Below are positions 15,987 through 24,626 of a DNA stretch of 64,000 bases, piece by piece. The translations under genes and the position numbers were made by a program. The notes under the pieces were generated by a model. The model ran no database searches. It worked only from the letters and a program-made list of their open reading frames with translations, and was not told the DNA's origin. The number at the start of each line of letters is the position of its first letter. Within the stretch, counting starts at the first letter, position 1. This DNA is from Pseudarthrobacter defluvii (GTDB taxonomy: Bacteria; Actinomycetota; Actinomycetes; Actinomycetales; Micrococcaceae): contig NZ_JAUSYG010000001.1 of assembly GCF_030816725.1 (NCBI RefSeq), positions 2,480,001 through 2,544,000 on the forward strand, given 5' to 3'.

Positions 15987-17321
15987 ATGACCCTAAACAC
16001 TCCGGAAAACACCACAGCCGGCGTCCCGGCTGCTGCTGCCGCACCCCACATCACGGTGGAGGGCTTCGACAGCCCCATCCCCGAAATCATCGACCTTGAC
16101 GCTCCCCGGGAGGGCGTCCCGCTGGTCATCGAAACCCAGTCCGGCCTGGAGCGGTGCGCTGCCGCCATCGCCGCCGGGACCGGACCCGCCGGCGTGGACG
16201 CCGAGCGTGCTTCCGGTTTCCGCTACGGCCAGCGCGCCTTCCTGGTGCAGATACGGCGTGAGGGGGCCGGCACCTGGCTGATCGACCCCGAGCCGTTCGG
16301 GAACCTGGACATCATCAACGACGCCCTGCGCGGCGTCGAATGGATCCTGCACGCCGCCAGCCAGGACCTGCCCTGCCTTTCCGAGCTGGGCATGTGGCCG
16401 GACAAACTCTTCGACACCGAACTCGCCGCGCGGCTGGCCGGACTGCCCCGCGTGGGCCTGGCCGCAGTCATCGAGCAGCTGCTGGGGTTCGGGCTGGCCA
16501 AGGAACACTCCGCCGCGGACTGGTCCACCCGGCCCCTCCCGGAGCCGTGGCTGCGCTATGCCGCACTGGACGTCGAAGTCCTGGCCGAACTGCGCGAGGA
16601 ACTCATCGAGCTGCTGCAGGCCAACGGGAAACTGGAGTACGCCGAGCAGGAATTCGCAGCCATCCTGGCCGCGGGCATCGCTCCCCCGCGGGTGGACCCG
16701 TGGCGCAAGACGTCCGGCCTGCACCAGATCCGGGACCGTCGCCAGCTGGCCGCCGTCCGCGAGCTCTGGCTGGAACGCGATGCACTGGCGCAAAAGCGTG
16801 ACGTGGCCCCCGGCAGGCTGCTTCCCGATTCCGCCCTCGTTGCGGCGGCAAAGGCCATGCCCGCCACGGTTCCGCAGCTGCTCACCACCAAGGGTTTCCA
16901 TGGGCGCGCCGCCCAGCGTGAAGCTCCCCGCTGGCTGCGCTGCATCTCCACAGCCCGCACGCTCGAGGAACTGCCGCCGCTGCACCTGGCCACCAACGCA
17001 CCGCCCCCTCCGCGGGTCTGGGCGGACCGTGATCCGGAAGCCGCCGCCCGCCTGGCCACGGCCCGGCCCTTGCTCCAGGCCAAGGCTGAGGAACTGGACC
17101 TGCCGCTGGAAAACCTCCTGACGCCCGACTACCTGCGGCGGGTGGCCTGGCGGCCCCCGGCGGAGGTCACGGAAGAGTCGATTTCGGCCGAGCTGCTCAC
17201 GCTCGGTGCCCGGAAGTGGCAGGTGGAACTCTCTGCTCCCCTGATCGCGGGTGCCTTCCTGGACCCGCAGCCGCTGCCGCCCAAGGAGTCGAAGGCAGCC
17301 ACCGCAGCCAGCGGCCAGTAA
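15987..17321 (+). CDS. rnd: Ribonuclease D (3'-5' exonuclease with HRDC domain)
   Basis: A 444-aa DEDD-family exoribonuclease acting on tRNA and other RNA 3' ends. The exonuclease domain (about residues 45-230) shows D-x-E in GVDAERASGFRYGQRAFLVQI, the middle Asp in ILHAASQDLPCL, and the final motif region RYAALDVEVLAEL. An HRDC domain follows at about residues 230-310 (QLAAVRELWLERDALAQKRD...). Note YAALDV supplies a Tyr and Asp at motif III as in DEDDy enzymes. It probably has its own start site. Confidence 0.92.
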   Translation: MTLNTPENTTAGVPAAAAAPHITVEGFDSPIPEIIDLDAPREGVPLVIETQSGLERCAAAIAAGTGPAGVDAERASGFRYGQRAFLVQIRREGAGTWLIDPEPFGNLDIINDALRGVEWILHAASQDLPCLSELGMWPDKLFDTELAARLAGLPRVGLAAVIEQLLGFGLAKEHSAADWSTRPLPEPWLRYAALDVEVLAELREELIELLQANGKLEYAEQEFAAILAAGIAPPRVDPWRKTSGLHQIRDRRQLAAVRELWLERDALAQKRDVAPGRLLPDSALVAAAKAMPATVPQLLTTKGFHGRAAQREAPRWLRCISTARTLEELPPLHLATNAPPPPRVWADRDPEAAARLATARPLLQAKAEELDLPLENLLTPDYLRRVAWRPPAEVTEESISAELLTLGARKWQVELSAPLIAGAFLDPQPLPPKESKAATAASGQ

Positions 17322-17339
17322 CTCCGCCGATTCCAGCCC

Positions 17340-17368
17340 TTGCTTGCTAAGTTACTCACGAGTAACAT
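17340..17368 (+). promoter_or_regulatory. Promoter of the beta-oxidation operon with an embedded palindrome
   Basis: TTGCTT (17340-17345), 17-nt spacer, TAACAT (17363-17368). The perfect palindrome GTTACTC-AC-GAGTAAC at 17351-17366 fills the spacer and enters the -10 box, the position expected for a TetR-type repressor site. The leader to GTG 17443 is about 68 nt and contains GAGGAG at 17430-17435. Confidence 0.7.
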
Positions 17369-17442
17369 CGAGGTGACCCACGTCAGGCCGCTGCCGCCTC
17401 CGGCATGCGCCCGGCGCGTTACGTCTCGATGAGGAGTTACAC

Positions 17443-18738
17443 GTGAGCCAGCACGGAAGCGGCGCATCCCAGCGCACTGTCCGCGACGTCGTCTTTGTGG
17501 ACGGCGTCCGCACACCCTTCGGCAGGGCCGGCGAGAAAGGAATCTACGCCGGAACCCGGGCCGACGACCTGATCGTGAAATGCATCCGCGGCCTGCTGCG
17601 CCGCAACCCGTCCCTTCCGCCGGAACGGATCGACGAGGTGGCCATCGCCGCCACCACCCAGACCGGCGACCAGGGCCTCACCCTGGGCCGGACCGCCGCG
17701 CTGCTGGCAGGCCTCCCCCGCACGGTCCCCGGCTTCGCCATCGACCGCATGTGCGCCGGGGCCATGACCGCCGTCACCACGACGGCAGGTGGCATCGGCT
17801 TCGGCGCCTACGACGTGGTGATCGCCGGCGGCGTGGAACACATGGGCCACCACCCCATGGGCTCCGGAGCGGACCCGAACCCGCGGTTCATGTCCGAACG
17901 CCTGGTTGATCCGGCGGCCCTGAACATGGGCAACACGGCAGAAAACCTGCACGACCGTTTTCCGGCCATCACCAAGCAGCGCACCGACGCCTACGCGGTG
18001 GCCTCCCAGGACAAGTTGGCAGCCGCCTACCAGGATGGCCGGATCCAGCCGGACCTGGTTCCCGTCGCTGCCCGCAAGCCCGGCGAGGGCTGGACCGTCC
18101 ACAGCAAGGACGAACCTCCCCGGCCCGGCACCACGGTCGACGACCTCGCTGCCCTTCGCACCCCCTTCCGCGCCCACGGCCGGGTCACTGCCGGGAACGC
18201 GGCCGGCCTCAATGACGGCGCCACCGCAGCCGTCCTGGCATCCTCCGACACCGCCGCAGAGCTGGGCCTGCCCGTGAAGATGCGGCTGGTCAGCTACGCC
18301 TACGCAGGCGTGGAGCCGGAAGTCATGGGCATCGGCCCCGTGCCGGCCACCGAGAAGGCGCTGCAGAACGCGGGACTGGGCATCGACGACATCGGCCTGT
18401 TCGAAATCAACGAGGCGTTCGCCGTCCAGGTCCTGAGCTTCCTGGACCACTACGGCATCGCCGACGACGACCCCCGGGTCAACCGGTACGGCGGCGCCAT
18501 CGCCGTGGGCCACCCGCTCGCTTCCTCCGGCGTCCGGCTGATGATCCAGCTGGCCCGCCAGTTCGAGGAAGATCCCACCGTCCGGTACGGAATCACCACC
18601 ATGTGCGTGGGCCTGGGCATGGGCGGCACCGTGATCTGGGAAAACCCGCACCACCCCGACTACAGTGGAAACCCCTCCGGCCACACCGCCGCTGATGTTT
18701 CCGCCGCCGCTGACGTTTCCGAAGGAGCCCTGGCATGA
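17443..18738 (+). CDS. fadA: Acetyl-CoA C-acyltransferase (thiolase)
   Basis: Thiolase performing the last step of beta-oxidation (3-ketoacyl-CoA plus CoA to acetyl-CoA and shortened acyl-CoA). The 431-aa protein has the nucleophile Cys in IDRMCAGAMTA, the NEAFAVQ loop, His in GHPLASSG, and the second catalytic Cys in TMCVGLGMGG. A GTG start with GAGGAG 7-12 nt upstream is used. A short Ala-rich tail after the catalytic core ends in an ATGA overlap with fadB, so the two subunits are coupled as in classical beta-oxidation complexes. Confidence 0.94.
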   Translation: MSQHGSGASQRTVRDVVFVDGVRTPFGRAGEKGIYAGTRADDLIVKCIRGLLRRNPSLPPERIDEVAIAATTQTGDQGLTLGRTAALLAGLPRTVPGFAIDRMCAGAMTAVTTTAGGIGFGAYDVVIAGGVEHMGHHPMGSGADPNPRFMSERLVDPAALNMGNTAENLHDRFPAITKQRTDAYAVASQDKLAAAYQDGRIQPDLVPVAARKPGEGWTVHSKDEPPRPGTTVDDLAALRTPFRAHGRVTAGNAAGLNDGATAAVLASSDTAAELGLPVKMRLVSYAYAGVEPEVMGIGPVPATEKALQNAGLGIDDIGLFEINEAFAVQVLSFLDHYGIADDDPRVNRYGGAIAVGHPLASSGVRLMIQLARQFEEDPTVRYGITTMCVGLGMGGTVIWENPHHPDYSGNPSGHTAADVSAAADVSEGALA

Positions 18739-20909
18739 GCGCCGCAGATTTCCGCAAGTTGGCCGACCTTTTCCCCAACGAAACCGTGACCCACTCCTAC
18801 GTGCAGGACATCACCCTCCCCGGCACGGCAGGGAAACCAAGCCCGGGCACCTTCGCCCTGGTCACCCTGGACAACGACCTGGACCACACCAAGCCCACCA
18901 CACTGGGACCCAACACCCTGGTGGAGCTGGGCACCGTGCTGGAGGGCCTGCGGGACCGTGCCGCGCGGGGCGAAATCGTGGGCGTCGGCGTCACCGGCAA
19001 GCCGCACTACCTGGTGGCTGGAGCCGATCTTTCCGCGGTGAAGTCGCTGGAGAAGCGCGAGCACGGACTGTGGATGGCGCAGTTGGGCCATGACGTCTAC
19101 GCCACCCTGGCTAACCTGGGCGTCCCCAGCTTCGCCTTCATCAACGGCGCAGCCCTCGGTGGGGGCCTCGAAATCGCCCTGCAGTCCACCTACCGCACCG
19201 TGTCCACCGGTGCGGGCGCCCTGGCGCTGCCCGAAGGTTTCCTTGGCCTGGTGCCCGGCTGGGGCGGCGTCTACATCCTTCCCCGCCTTGTGGGTCCGGA
19301 AAATGCCGTCAAGGTCATGATCGAGAACCCGCTGAGCAACAACCGGACCCTCTCCGGCGCCCAGGCCTTCCGCATGGGCATCGCCGACGCCGTCTTCGAA
19401 CCCGCCGACTTCCTGGAACAATCGCTTGCCTGGGCCGCGGAAATCATCTCCGGCGACGTCGTCCCGGAGCGGCCCAACGCCGTCGACCCCTCCGCCCCGG
19501 ACAGCGCAGCCCGCTGGACCGCGGCCGTTGACGCCGGCCGGAAGTTCGTTGAAGGCAAGACCTCCAACGCCTCCCCCGCCCCCGCCAAGGTCCTGGAACT
19601 CCTCGAGGCCAACCGGACCATGACAGCCGCGGAATCCGCCGCGCTGGAATGCGCAACGCTGGCCGACCTCATGCAGACGGACGAGTTCCGCTCCACCGTC
19701 TACGCCTTCCTGGACCTGGTGCAGAAGCGCGCCAAGCGCCCGGCCGGCGCCCCCGACCGCAAGCTGGCCCGCCCCGTCACCAAGGTAGGTGTCGTCGGTG
19801 CCGGGCTCATGGCGGGCCAACTGGCGCTGCTCTTCGCCCGGCAGCTGAAGGTACCGGTGGTCCTGACCGACATCGACCAGGCGCGCGTGGACAAGGGCGT
19901 TGCCTACGTCCATGCCGAGGTGGACAAGCTGCTGGCCAAGGGGCGCGTCAGCCAGGACGCAGCCAACCGCACCAAGGCGCTGGTCACCGGATCGGTGTCC
20001 AAGGAAGCCTTCGCGGATGCTGACTTCGTGATCGAGGCCGTCTTCGAAGAACTCCACATCAAGAAGCAGGTGTTCGCCGAACTCGAAGGGATTGTTGCGC
20101 CGGAGTGCGTCCTGGCCACCAACACGTCATCCCTCTCTGTGACGGAAATGGCCGCCGACCTGCAGCACCCTGAGCGGCTGGTGGGTTTCCACTTCTTCAA
20201 CCCGGTGGCCGTCATGCCGCTGCTGGAGATCGTCCGCGCCCCGCGGACCGATGACGCCGTGCTGGCCACCGCTTTCGAGCTTGCGAAAGCCCTGAAGAAA
20301 ACCGGCGTGCTGGTCAAGGACGCCGCTGCGTTCGTGGTCAACCGCATCCTGCTCCGGCTCATGGGGGAAGTGACGGCCGCGTTCGACGAAGGGACCCCGG
20401 CAGACGTGGCGGACAACGCGCTGCGGCCCATGGGCCTTCCCATGAGCCCATTCACGCTGCTGGCCATGGTTGGCCTTCCCGTGGCCCAGCACGTCCAGGA
20501 ATCGCTGCACACCGCTTTCGGCGACCGCTTCCCAGTCTCCGCCAACCTGAAAAAGCTCATCGACAACAACGTCAAGGCGCTCTGGGAAAACAGCCCCGAC
20601 GGTTCCCGCGCCGTCCCGGCCTCCACGCTCGAGCTGATGTCCTTCGGCACCACGCCTTCCACCGAAGAGCAGGTGCTGCGCCGCGTCCAGGATGCCCTGG
20701 CCGAGGAAATCGGCCTGATGCTGGACGAGGGCGTCGTGGCCGGGCCTGAGGACATTGACCTCTGCATGATCCTTGGTGCGGGCTGGCCGATGTTCCTGGG
20801 CGGCATCACGCCGTACCTTGACCGGGTGGGCGCCGCCGAGCGGATCAACGGTAAGCGTTTCCTGGCGCCCGGCGTCGCGTCCCCGGCGGACGGCCAGCCG
20901 CAGCAGTAG
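18735..20909 (+). CDS. fadB: Multifunctional enoyl-CoA hydratase / 3-hydroxyacyl-CoA dehydrogenase
   Basis: A 724-aa FadB-type protein. The N-terminal crotonase domain (about residues 1-200) includes VTGKPHYLVAGADLS and the oxyanion-hole GAALGGGLEIAL, plus the catalytic-Glu region LPEGFLGLVPGWGG. A central linker follows. The NAD-binding dehydrogenase domain starts at about residue 345 with VGVVGAGLMAGQLA, and GFHFFNPVAVMPLLE carries the conserved His. Two C-terminal dehydrogenase repeats follow. It overlaps thiolase by 4 nt and together they form a trifunctional-type complex. Confidence 0.94.
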   Translation: MSAADFRKLADLFPNETVTHSYVQDITLPGTAGKPSPGTFALVTLDNDLDHTKPTTLGPNTLVELGTVLEGLRDRAARGEIVGVGVTGKPHYLVAGADLSAVKSLEKREHGLWMAQLGHDVYATLANLGVPSFAFINGAALGGGLEIALQSTYRTVSTGAGALALPEGFLGLVPGWGGVYILPRLVGPENAVKVMIENPLSNNRTLSGAQAFRMGIADAVFEPADFLEQSLAWAAEIISGDVVPERPNAVDPSAPDSAARWTAAVDAGRKFVEGKTSNASPAPAKVLELLEANRTMTAAESAALECATLADLMQTDEFRSTVYAFLDLVQKRAKRPAGAPDRKLARPVTKVGVVGAGLMAGQLALLFARQLKVPVVLTDIDQARVDKGVAYVHAEVDKLLAKGRVSQDAANRTKALVTGSVSKEAFADADFVIEAVFEELHIKKQVFAELEGIVAPECVLATNTSSLSVTEMAADLQHPERLVGFHFFNPVAVMPLLEIVRAPRTDDAVLATAFELAKALKKTGVLVKDAAAFVVNRILLRLMGEVTAAFDEGTPADVADNALRPMGLPMSPFTLLAMVGLPVAQHVQESLHTAFGDRFPVSANLKKLIDNNVKALWENSPDGSRAVPASTLELMSFGTTPSTEEQVLRRVQDALAEEIGLMLDEGVVAGPEDIDLCMILGAGWPMFLGGITPYLDRVGAAERINGKRFLAPGVASPADGQPQQ

Positions 20910-20955
20910 GCCGGACCCCGAGGGGAATGCCGCGCAGACAGATGGGCAGGGACGG

Positions 20956-22683
20956 TTAGGCCGGCACCAGCCGTCCGCCGTCGAGGGCCAGGATGCGGTG
21001 CGCCGCCGAACGTGCGTAGCCCAGGTCATGGGTGACAAGCACGACGGCGGCGCCCTCCGCCGCTGCCGAGCGGACGGCGGCGTCGAGCAGGGCCAGCCCG
21101 TCCCCGTCCAGAGCCACAGTGGGTTCATCAAGCGCCAGGACCACCGGCCTGCGCGCCAGGACGGTGGCCAGGGCCAGGAGGCGCTGGGCGGAGGCCGGAA
21201 GCTCGGCCGGGTGATCGTCAGCCGCGCCAGCCAGGCCCACAGCGGCCAGGGCTGCGGCGGCTCGTTCCTTCGCCGTTGCCGGGCCCACCAGGCGGTCCAG
21301 CCCGAAGCCGACCTCCCGGAGCACGGTCCGTTCAAACAACTGATCACGCGGCTGTTGGAACAGCAGGCCCACCGAGGCCGCGGTCGTTCCCACCGGAGCT
21401 CCGGCGATGTCGGTGCCGCGGACTGCAACACTCCCGGACGTGGGACGCAGCAGGCCATTGAGATGCCGCAGGAAGGTGGATTTTCCGGCACCGTTGGGTC
21501 CGGTGACCGCCACGATCTCACCCGGCTGGACGGCTAAGTTAATGTCCTCCAGCACCAGGGTCCGGGCGTCCTGTGCCGCTGCTTTCCGGCGTTTCCTGCC
21601 CCGGGCCGGCACCGCGTACCCGAAGGACACGCCTTGCAGCTGCAGGGCGGGCGGCCCCGGTTCTACCGCCGCAGCCTGCGGAGGTGGCGGCGTCCCAAGT
21701 GGCGGCGTCCCAGCCGGCAGGGAACCAGGGCGGCGGATGGCCGGCGGCAGCGATCCCGTGTCCAGGCCGGCAGGTGGCCCGCTTGCGGTGGCCGTACCGT
21801 CCGACAGCACCACCCAGGTGTCCGCCTCCTGCAGCAGCGGATCCACCGTCTGGCTGAGGATCACGACGGCGGTGCCGCGCTTCAGGAGGTCACGTACCAG
21901 GGCCGCAAGCTCCTTGATCCCTGCCGCGTCCAGGGAGGCGAAGGGCTCATCCATGACCAGTACCGGGGGCCCGGCGATGATCGCGCAGCCAATGGCCAGG
22001 CGGCGTTGCTGGCCGCCAGAGAGCCGTGCCGGGTCCTGGTCCAGCAGGCTGGCGAGTCCCAGCAGGCCAGCGGTGCGCTCCACGGCCGCCACCATGTTGC
22101 CGCGCTCCACCCCGGCGTTTTCCAAGCCAAACGCCAGCTCCTCCGCCACCGTTGCCCGGACGGTGGACAGGACGGTGGCGGGGTCCTGCGGGACGAAGCC
22201 CACCTGGCGGCCCCACCCGGCCGGGTTGATCCGCGGGTCCCCCTGGCCGCCGTCGAACTCCAGCCGCGTGCCGTCCAACTCAAGGAAGCCCGACAGGGTT
22301 CCGTAGCCGCCCGGCGGCAGCCAGCCTGCCAGGAGGCGGCCCAGGGTGGACTTGCCGCTCCCGGAAGCGCCGAGGACGGCCGTGAAGGAGCCCGGCGGAA
22401 AGGAAACTGCAAGGTCATGCAGGGCCGGGGCGTGCCCGTCGTGGAAGGTGAAGCGCCGGATCCCGGCTGCGAGCACAGGCGCAGTTCCATTACCGGCATC
22501 ACTGTCATTGCCTGCATTGCCTGCATTGCAAGCATTACAGGCATTGCTGGCATTGCCTGCATTGCCTGCATTGCAAGCATTACTGGCATTGCTGGCATTG
22601 CCTGCATTGCTGTCATTACCTGCATCACTGTCATTGCCTGCATTGCTGTTACTGCCAGGTTTCAAGGGGCCGCCCGTGACCAT
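20956..22683 (-). CDS. ECF transporter ATPase, two fused ABC domains
   Basis: A 575-aa fusion of the two ATPase subunits of an energy-coupling-factor vitamin/metabolite importer. After an Asn-Ala-Gly repeat tract (about residues 10-65), NBD1 has Walker A GASGSGKST, signature LSGGQQRR and Walker B VLVMDEP, but its switch is LSQTVDP with Gln for His. NBD2 has GPNGAGKST, LALDEPT and a normal THD switch, but its signature is LPASAQ. One composite site is thus canonical and the other degenerate. ATG 22683 lies 4 nt after the T-component stop. A GTG just after the repeat tract is an alternative start. Confidence 0.87.
   Translation of the reverse strand: MVTGGPLKPGSNSNAGNDSDAGNDSNAGNASNASNACNAGNAGNASNACNACNAGNAGNDSDAGNGTAPVLAAGIRRFTFHDGHAPALHDLAVSFPPGSFTAVLGASGSGKSTLGRLLAGWLPPGGYGTLSGFLELDGTRLEFDGGQGDPRINPAGWGRQVGFVPQDPATVLSTVRATVAEELAFGLENAGVERGNMVAAVERTAGLLGLASLLDQDPARLSGGQQRRLAIGCAIIAGPPVLVMDEPFASLDAAGIKELAALVRDLLKRGTAVVILSQTVDPLLQEADTWVVLSDGTATASGPPAGLDTGSLPPAIRRPGSLPAGTPPLGTPPPPQAAAVEPGPPALQLQGVSFGYAVPARGRKRRKAAAQDARTLVLEDINLAVQPGEIVAVTGPNGAGKSTFLRHLNGLLRPTSGSVAVRGTDIAGAPVGTTAASVGLLFQQPRDQLFERTVLREVGFGLDRLVGPATAKERAAAALAAVGLAGAADDHPAELPASAQRLLALATVLARRPVVLALDEPTVALDGDGLALLDAAVRSAAAEGAAVVLVTHDLGYARSAAHRILALDGGRLVPA
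22488..22656 (-). repeat. 9-bp tandem repeats encoding an Asn-Ala-Gly/Ser/Cys tract
   Basis: On the minus strand, units of AATGCAGGC and variants repeat about 18 times, giving Asn at nearly every third residue. A 45-bp higher-order duplication is visible: the same 33-nt stretch begins at 22506 and again at 22551 on the plus strand. Units are multiples of 3, so copy-number change keeps the frame. Confidence 0.85.
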
Positions 22684-22687
22684 GTGC

Positions 22688-23473
22688 TCAGCCACCCGCG
22701 CCTGCCTGCACCAGGCGGAGAACCACCGCTGCCAGGGCCGCCAGCACCAGGACTGCACGCGCCGTCCGTTGCGGGCCGGAATCAGGAACCTCCCGGTAGC
22801 TGGTCCGCGGACCGGCATTGCTCAGTCCCCGGGCTTCCAAGGCGGCCGCCCTGGTGCCGGCGTCCTCGATAAGGGACAGGACAAGGGGAACGGCCTGCAC
22901 CCGGAACGCCGCGATCCTGGATGCCAGGCCGGGGGAGACCACCAGCCCGCGGGATTCCTGGGCCTGCCGGATCCGGTGTGCGCGCGCCGCGATGGCAGGC
23001 AGCAGGGTCAGCGTGGAGGCCAGCACGAAAGCGAACCGGCCCTGCACGCCGCGGGCGGATAACGCCGCAACGAGGTCAGGAACACTGACGCTGAAGGAGA
23101 ACAGCAGCAGGGCCATGACAACGGCGGCCAGCAGCAGGATCCGCTGCCCCGCGAAGCCCAGGCCTTCTGCTGTGACCCGGGCAGGTCCCCACTCTGCCAG
23201 GACGGTCCGACCCTCCGGAAAGAACAGTCCGTGCAGCACCAGCAGTGACAGTCCCAGCGGGACCAGGACTGCTGCGGCGGCCGGCAGCACCCGGCGGCCC
23301 GTGCCGCCTGCCAGCGACAGGCAAAGGCACGCGGCAACCACGGCCACGGACAGCTGCCAGCTTGCGGCCGCCGTCGTGATGGCCGCCGTGCTGCCGGCAG
23401 CCGCAAGCCAGGTCAGGGGATTAAGCCGGCCCCGCCTGGTTTGGGCCGTCCTGCCGGCCCGGAATGCTGTCAC
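22688..23473 (-). CDS. ECF transporter transmembrane (T) component
   Basis: A 261-aa EcfT/CbiQ-family protein with four to six hydrophobic helices (for example WLAAAGSTAAITTAAASWQLSVAVVAAC and VLPAAAAVLVPLGLSLLVLHGLFF). It carries the two Ala-Arg-Gly coupling motifs that engage the ATPases: SARGVQGRF and LEARGLS. It sits between the S and ATPase genes with 9-nt and 4-nt gaps, so the three are one transcription unit. Confidence 0.88.
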   Translation of the reverse strand: MTAFRAGRTAQTRRGRLNPLTWLAAAGSTAAITTAAASWQLSVAVVAACLCLSLAGGTGRRVLPAAAAVLVPLGLSLLVLHGLFFPEGRTVLAEWGPARVTAEGLGFAGQRILLLAAVVMALLLFSFSVSVPDLVAALSARGVQGRFAFVLASTLTLLPAIAARAHRIRQAQESRGLVVSPGLASRIAAFRVQAVPLVLSLIEDAGTRAAALEARGLSNAGPRTSYREVPDSGPQRTARAVLVLAALAAVVLRLVQAGAGG

Positions 23474-23482
23474 GGGGTCCGG

Positions 23483-24427
23483 TCAGTCCTTCGGGGCTGA
23501 CCCATGCGATGTGTGGCCTGCCGCGGGTGCGGTCCCGTTGGCCTGATCCCGCACGGCAGCTTCCGCCTGCATCTTCGCCGCCGGACCGCTGCCGGCCGCG
23601 ACAGTAGCCTGCCCGGCGTTTGCTTCCGGGGTGTTGCCGGCCAGCACCCGGTGGCGCCGGATGAAGGGGAACTGCTGGCGTGCCCGGCGGGGCAGCGCAT
23701 AGACCAGGACGGCCACGATCGTGAACACGATCGCCTTATCCATGGGATCCGAGATCAATGCCTGCTTGGTGATGGCGGCCAGGAGGGTATCGCCCATGGC
23801 CCGGAACGCGCTCACGATCGCGCCCGTGGCAACGCCGGAGGTCCCGCCGAAGACGAAGGCCGCCACTGGCGCGGACACCACGCCCGCGATGATGCCGGTG
23901 ACGAAGCCGGCGACCGGAGCCAGGTAGAAACGGCGGAAGAGGCCGTAGCGGGCTGCCAGTCCTGCCAGGCATCCGATGAGGGCGGCGCCGGCGGCGAACG
24001 GCAGCACCGTGGGGTTGAAGAAGGACCAGACGATGCTGCTGAGGGCCCCGGTGGCTGCACCGGCTGCCGGACCGGCGAGGACGGCGATCAGCACGGTACC
24101 GATGGCGTCCAGGTAGAAGGGCACCAGCGTGCTGCCGACGAACTGGCCCAGCACGATGTTCAGGACCAGTGCCACCGGAATCAGCACAAGGGTGGACGCC
24201 GGCAAGGTGGGCAGGACGGCGGCGATCAGCAGGACCGCCCCGGCCAGGAAGCCGGTGAGGGCGATGAGGGCCGACGCGCTGCCCGGGCCTCCGGTGATGT
24301 CTGCCGGCTGGTTGAGCACCAGGTAGAGGTAGGTGGCGGCGATGGCCAGGGCGCCGAGGATTTCCAGCAACCGGCGCCGGACCGGGCGGCGTTCCTGTGG
24401 CGGAAGCGTCAAAGAGGGCGATGACAT
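23483..24427 (-). CDS. ECF transporter substrate-binding (S) component
   Basis: A 314-aa membrane protein with about six hydrophobic segments in residues 22-245, including GFLAGAVLLIAAVLPTLPAS, VPFYLDAIGTVLIAVLAGP and APVAGFVTGIIAGVVSAPVA. A soluble Ala/Gly-rich C-terminal tail of about 70 residues is unusual for S components. The DAIGTVL and SSIVWSF loops fit the S-component fold, but the ligand is not evident. Upstream on the same strand is a nucleoside hydrolase, which makes a nucleoside or base a reasonable guess. No TPP or similar vitamin riboswitch was recognised in the 199-bp leader. Confidence 0.82.
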   Translation of the reverse strand: MSSPSLTLPPQERRPVRRRLLEILGALAIAATYLYLVLNQPADITGGPGSASALIALTGFLAGAVLLIAAVLPTLPASTLVLIPVALVLNIVLGQFVGSTLVPFYLDAIGTVLIAVLAGPAAGAATGALSSIVWSFFNPTVLPFAAGAALIGCLAGLAARYGLFRRFYLAPVAGFVTGIIAGVVSAPVAAFVFGGTSGVATGAIVSAFRAMGDTLLAAITKQALISDPMDKAIVFTIVAVLVYALPRRARQQFPFIRRHRVLAGNTPEANAGQATVAAGSGPAAKMQAEAAVRDQANGTAPAAGHTSHGSAPKD

Positions 24428-24626
24428 GGGGAATGTTCCTTTGGGTGCAGGCAGTGTCCCGGCAGTACCGGGCGGGAAGATGGCTGCCTATGTCACCTCG
24501 GCAGCAGCCGGCGGCGACTGCGCCGGGCCGGTCCGGAGCCTATTCTACCGGCCATTCTCGGGGCAGCGTCCTACACAGGATCAGCCGTGAGCCGGCTCCG
24601 CAATTTATCCCGCCCGGACTATCCCA
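24428..24626 (-). other. 199-bp leader of the ECF operon
   Basis: No gene is seen. On the minus strand a TAGAAT hexamer (24540-24545 on the plus strand) could be a -10 box for the transporter genes; its -35 partner is poor. GC-rich inverted patches are present but no known riboswitch signature was recognised. Confidence 0.3.

Noticed and set aside
22488..22656. CRISPR-like array
   Set aside because: Repeats are 9 bp, contiguous and in frame within a gene, with no spacers or cas genes.
24428..24626. TPP or other vitamin riboswitch upstream of the ECF S component
   Set aside because: No conserved CUGAGA/ACCUGAUC-type elements or other known core motifs were found.
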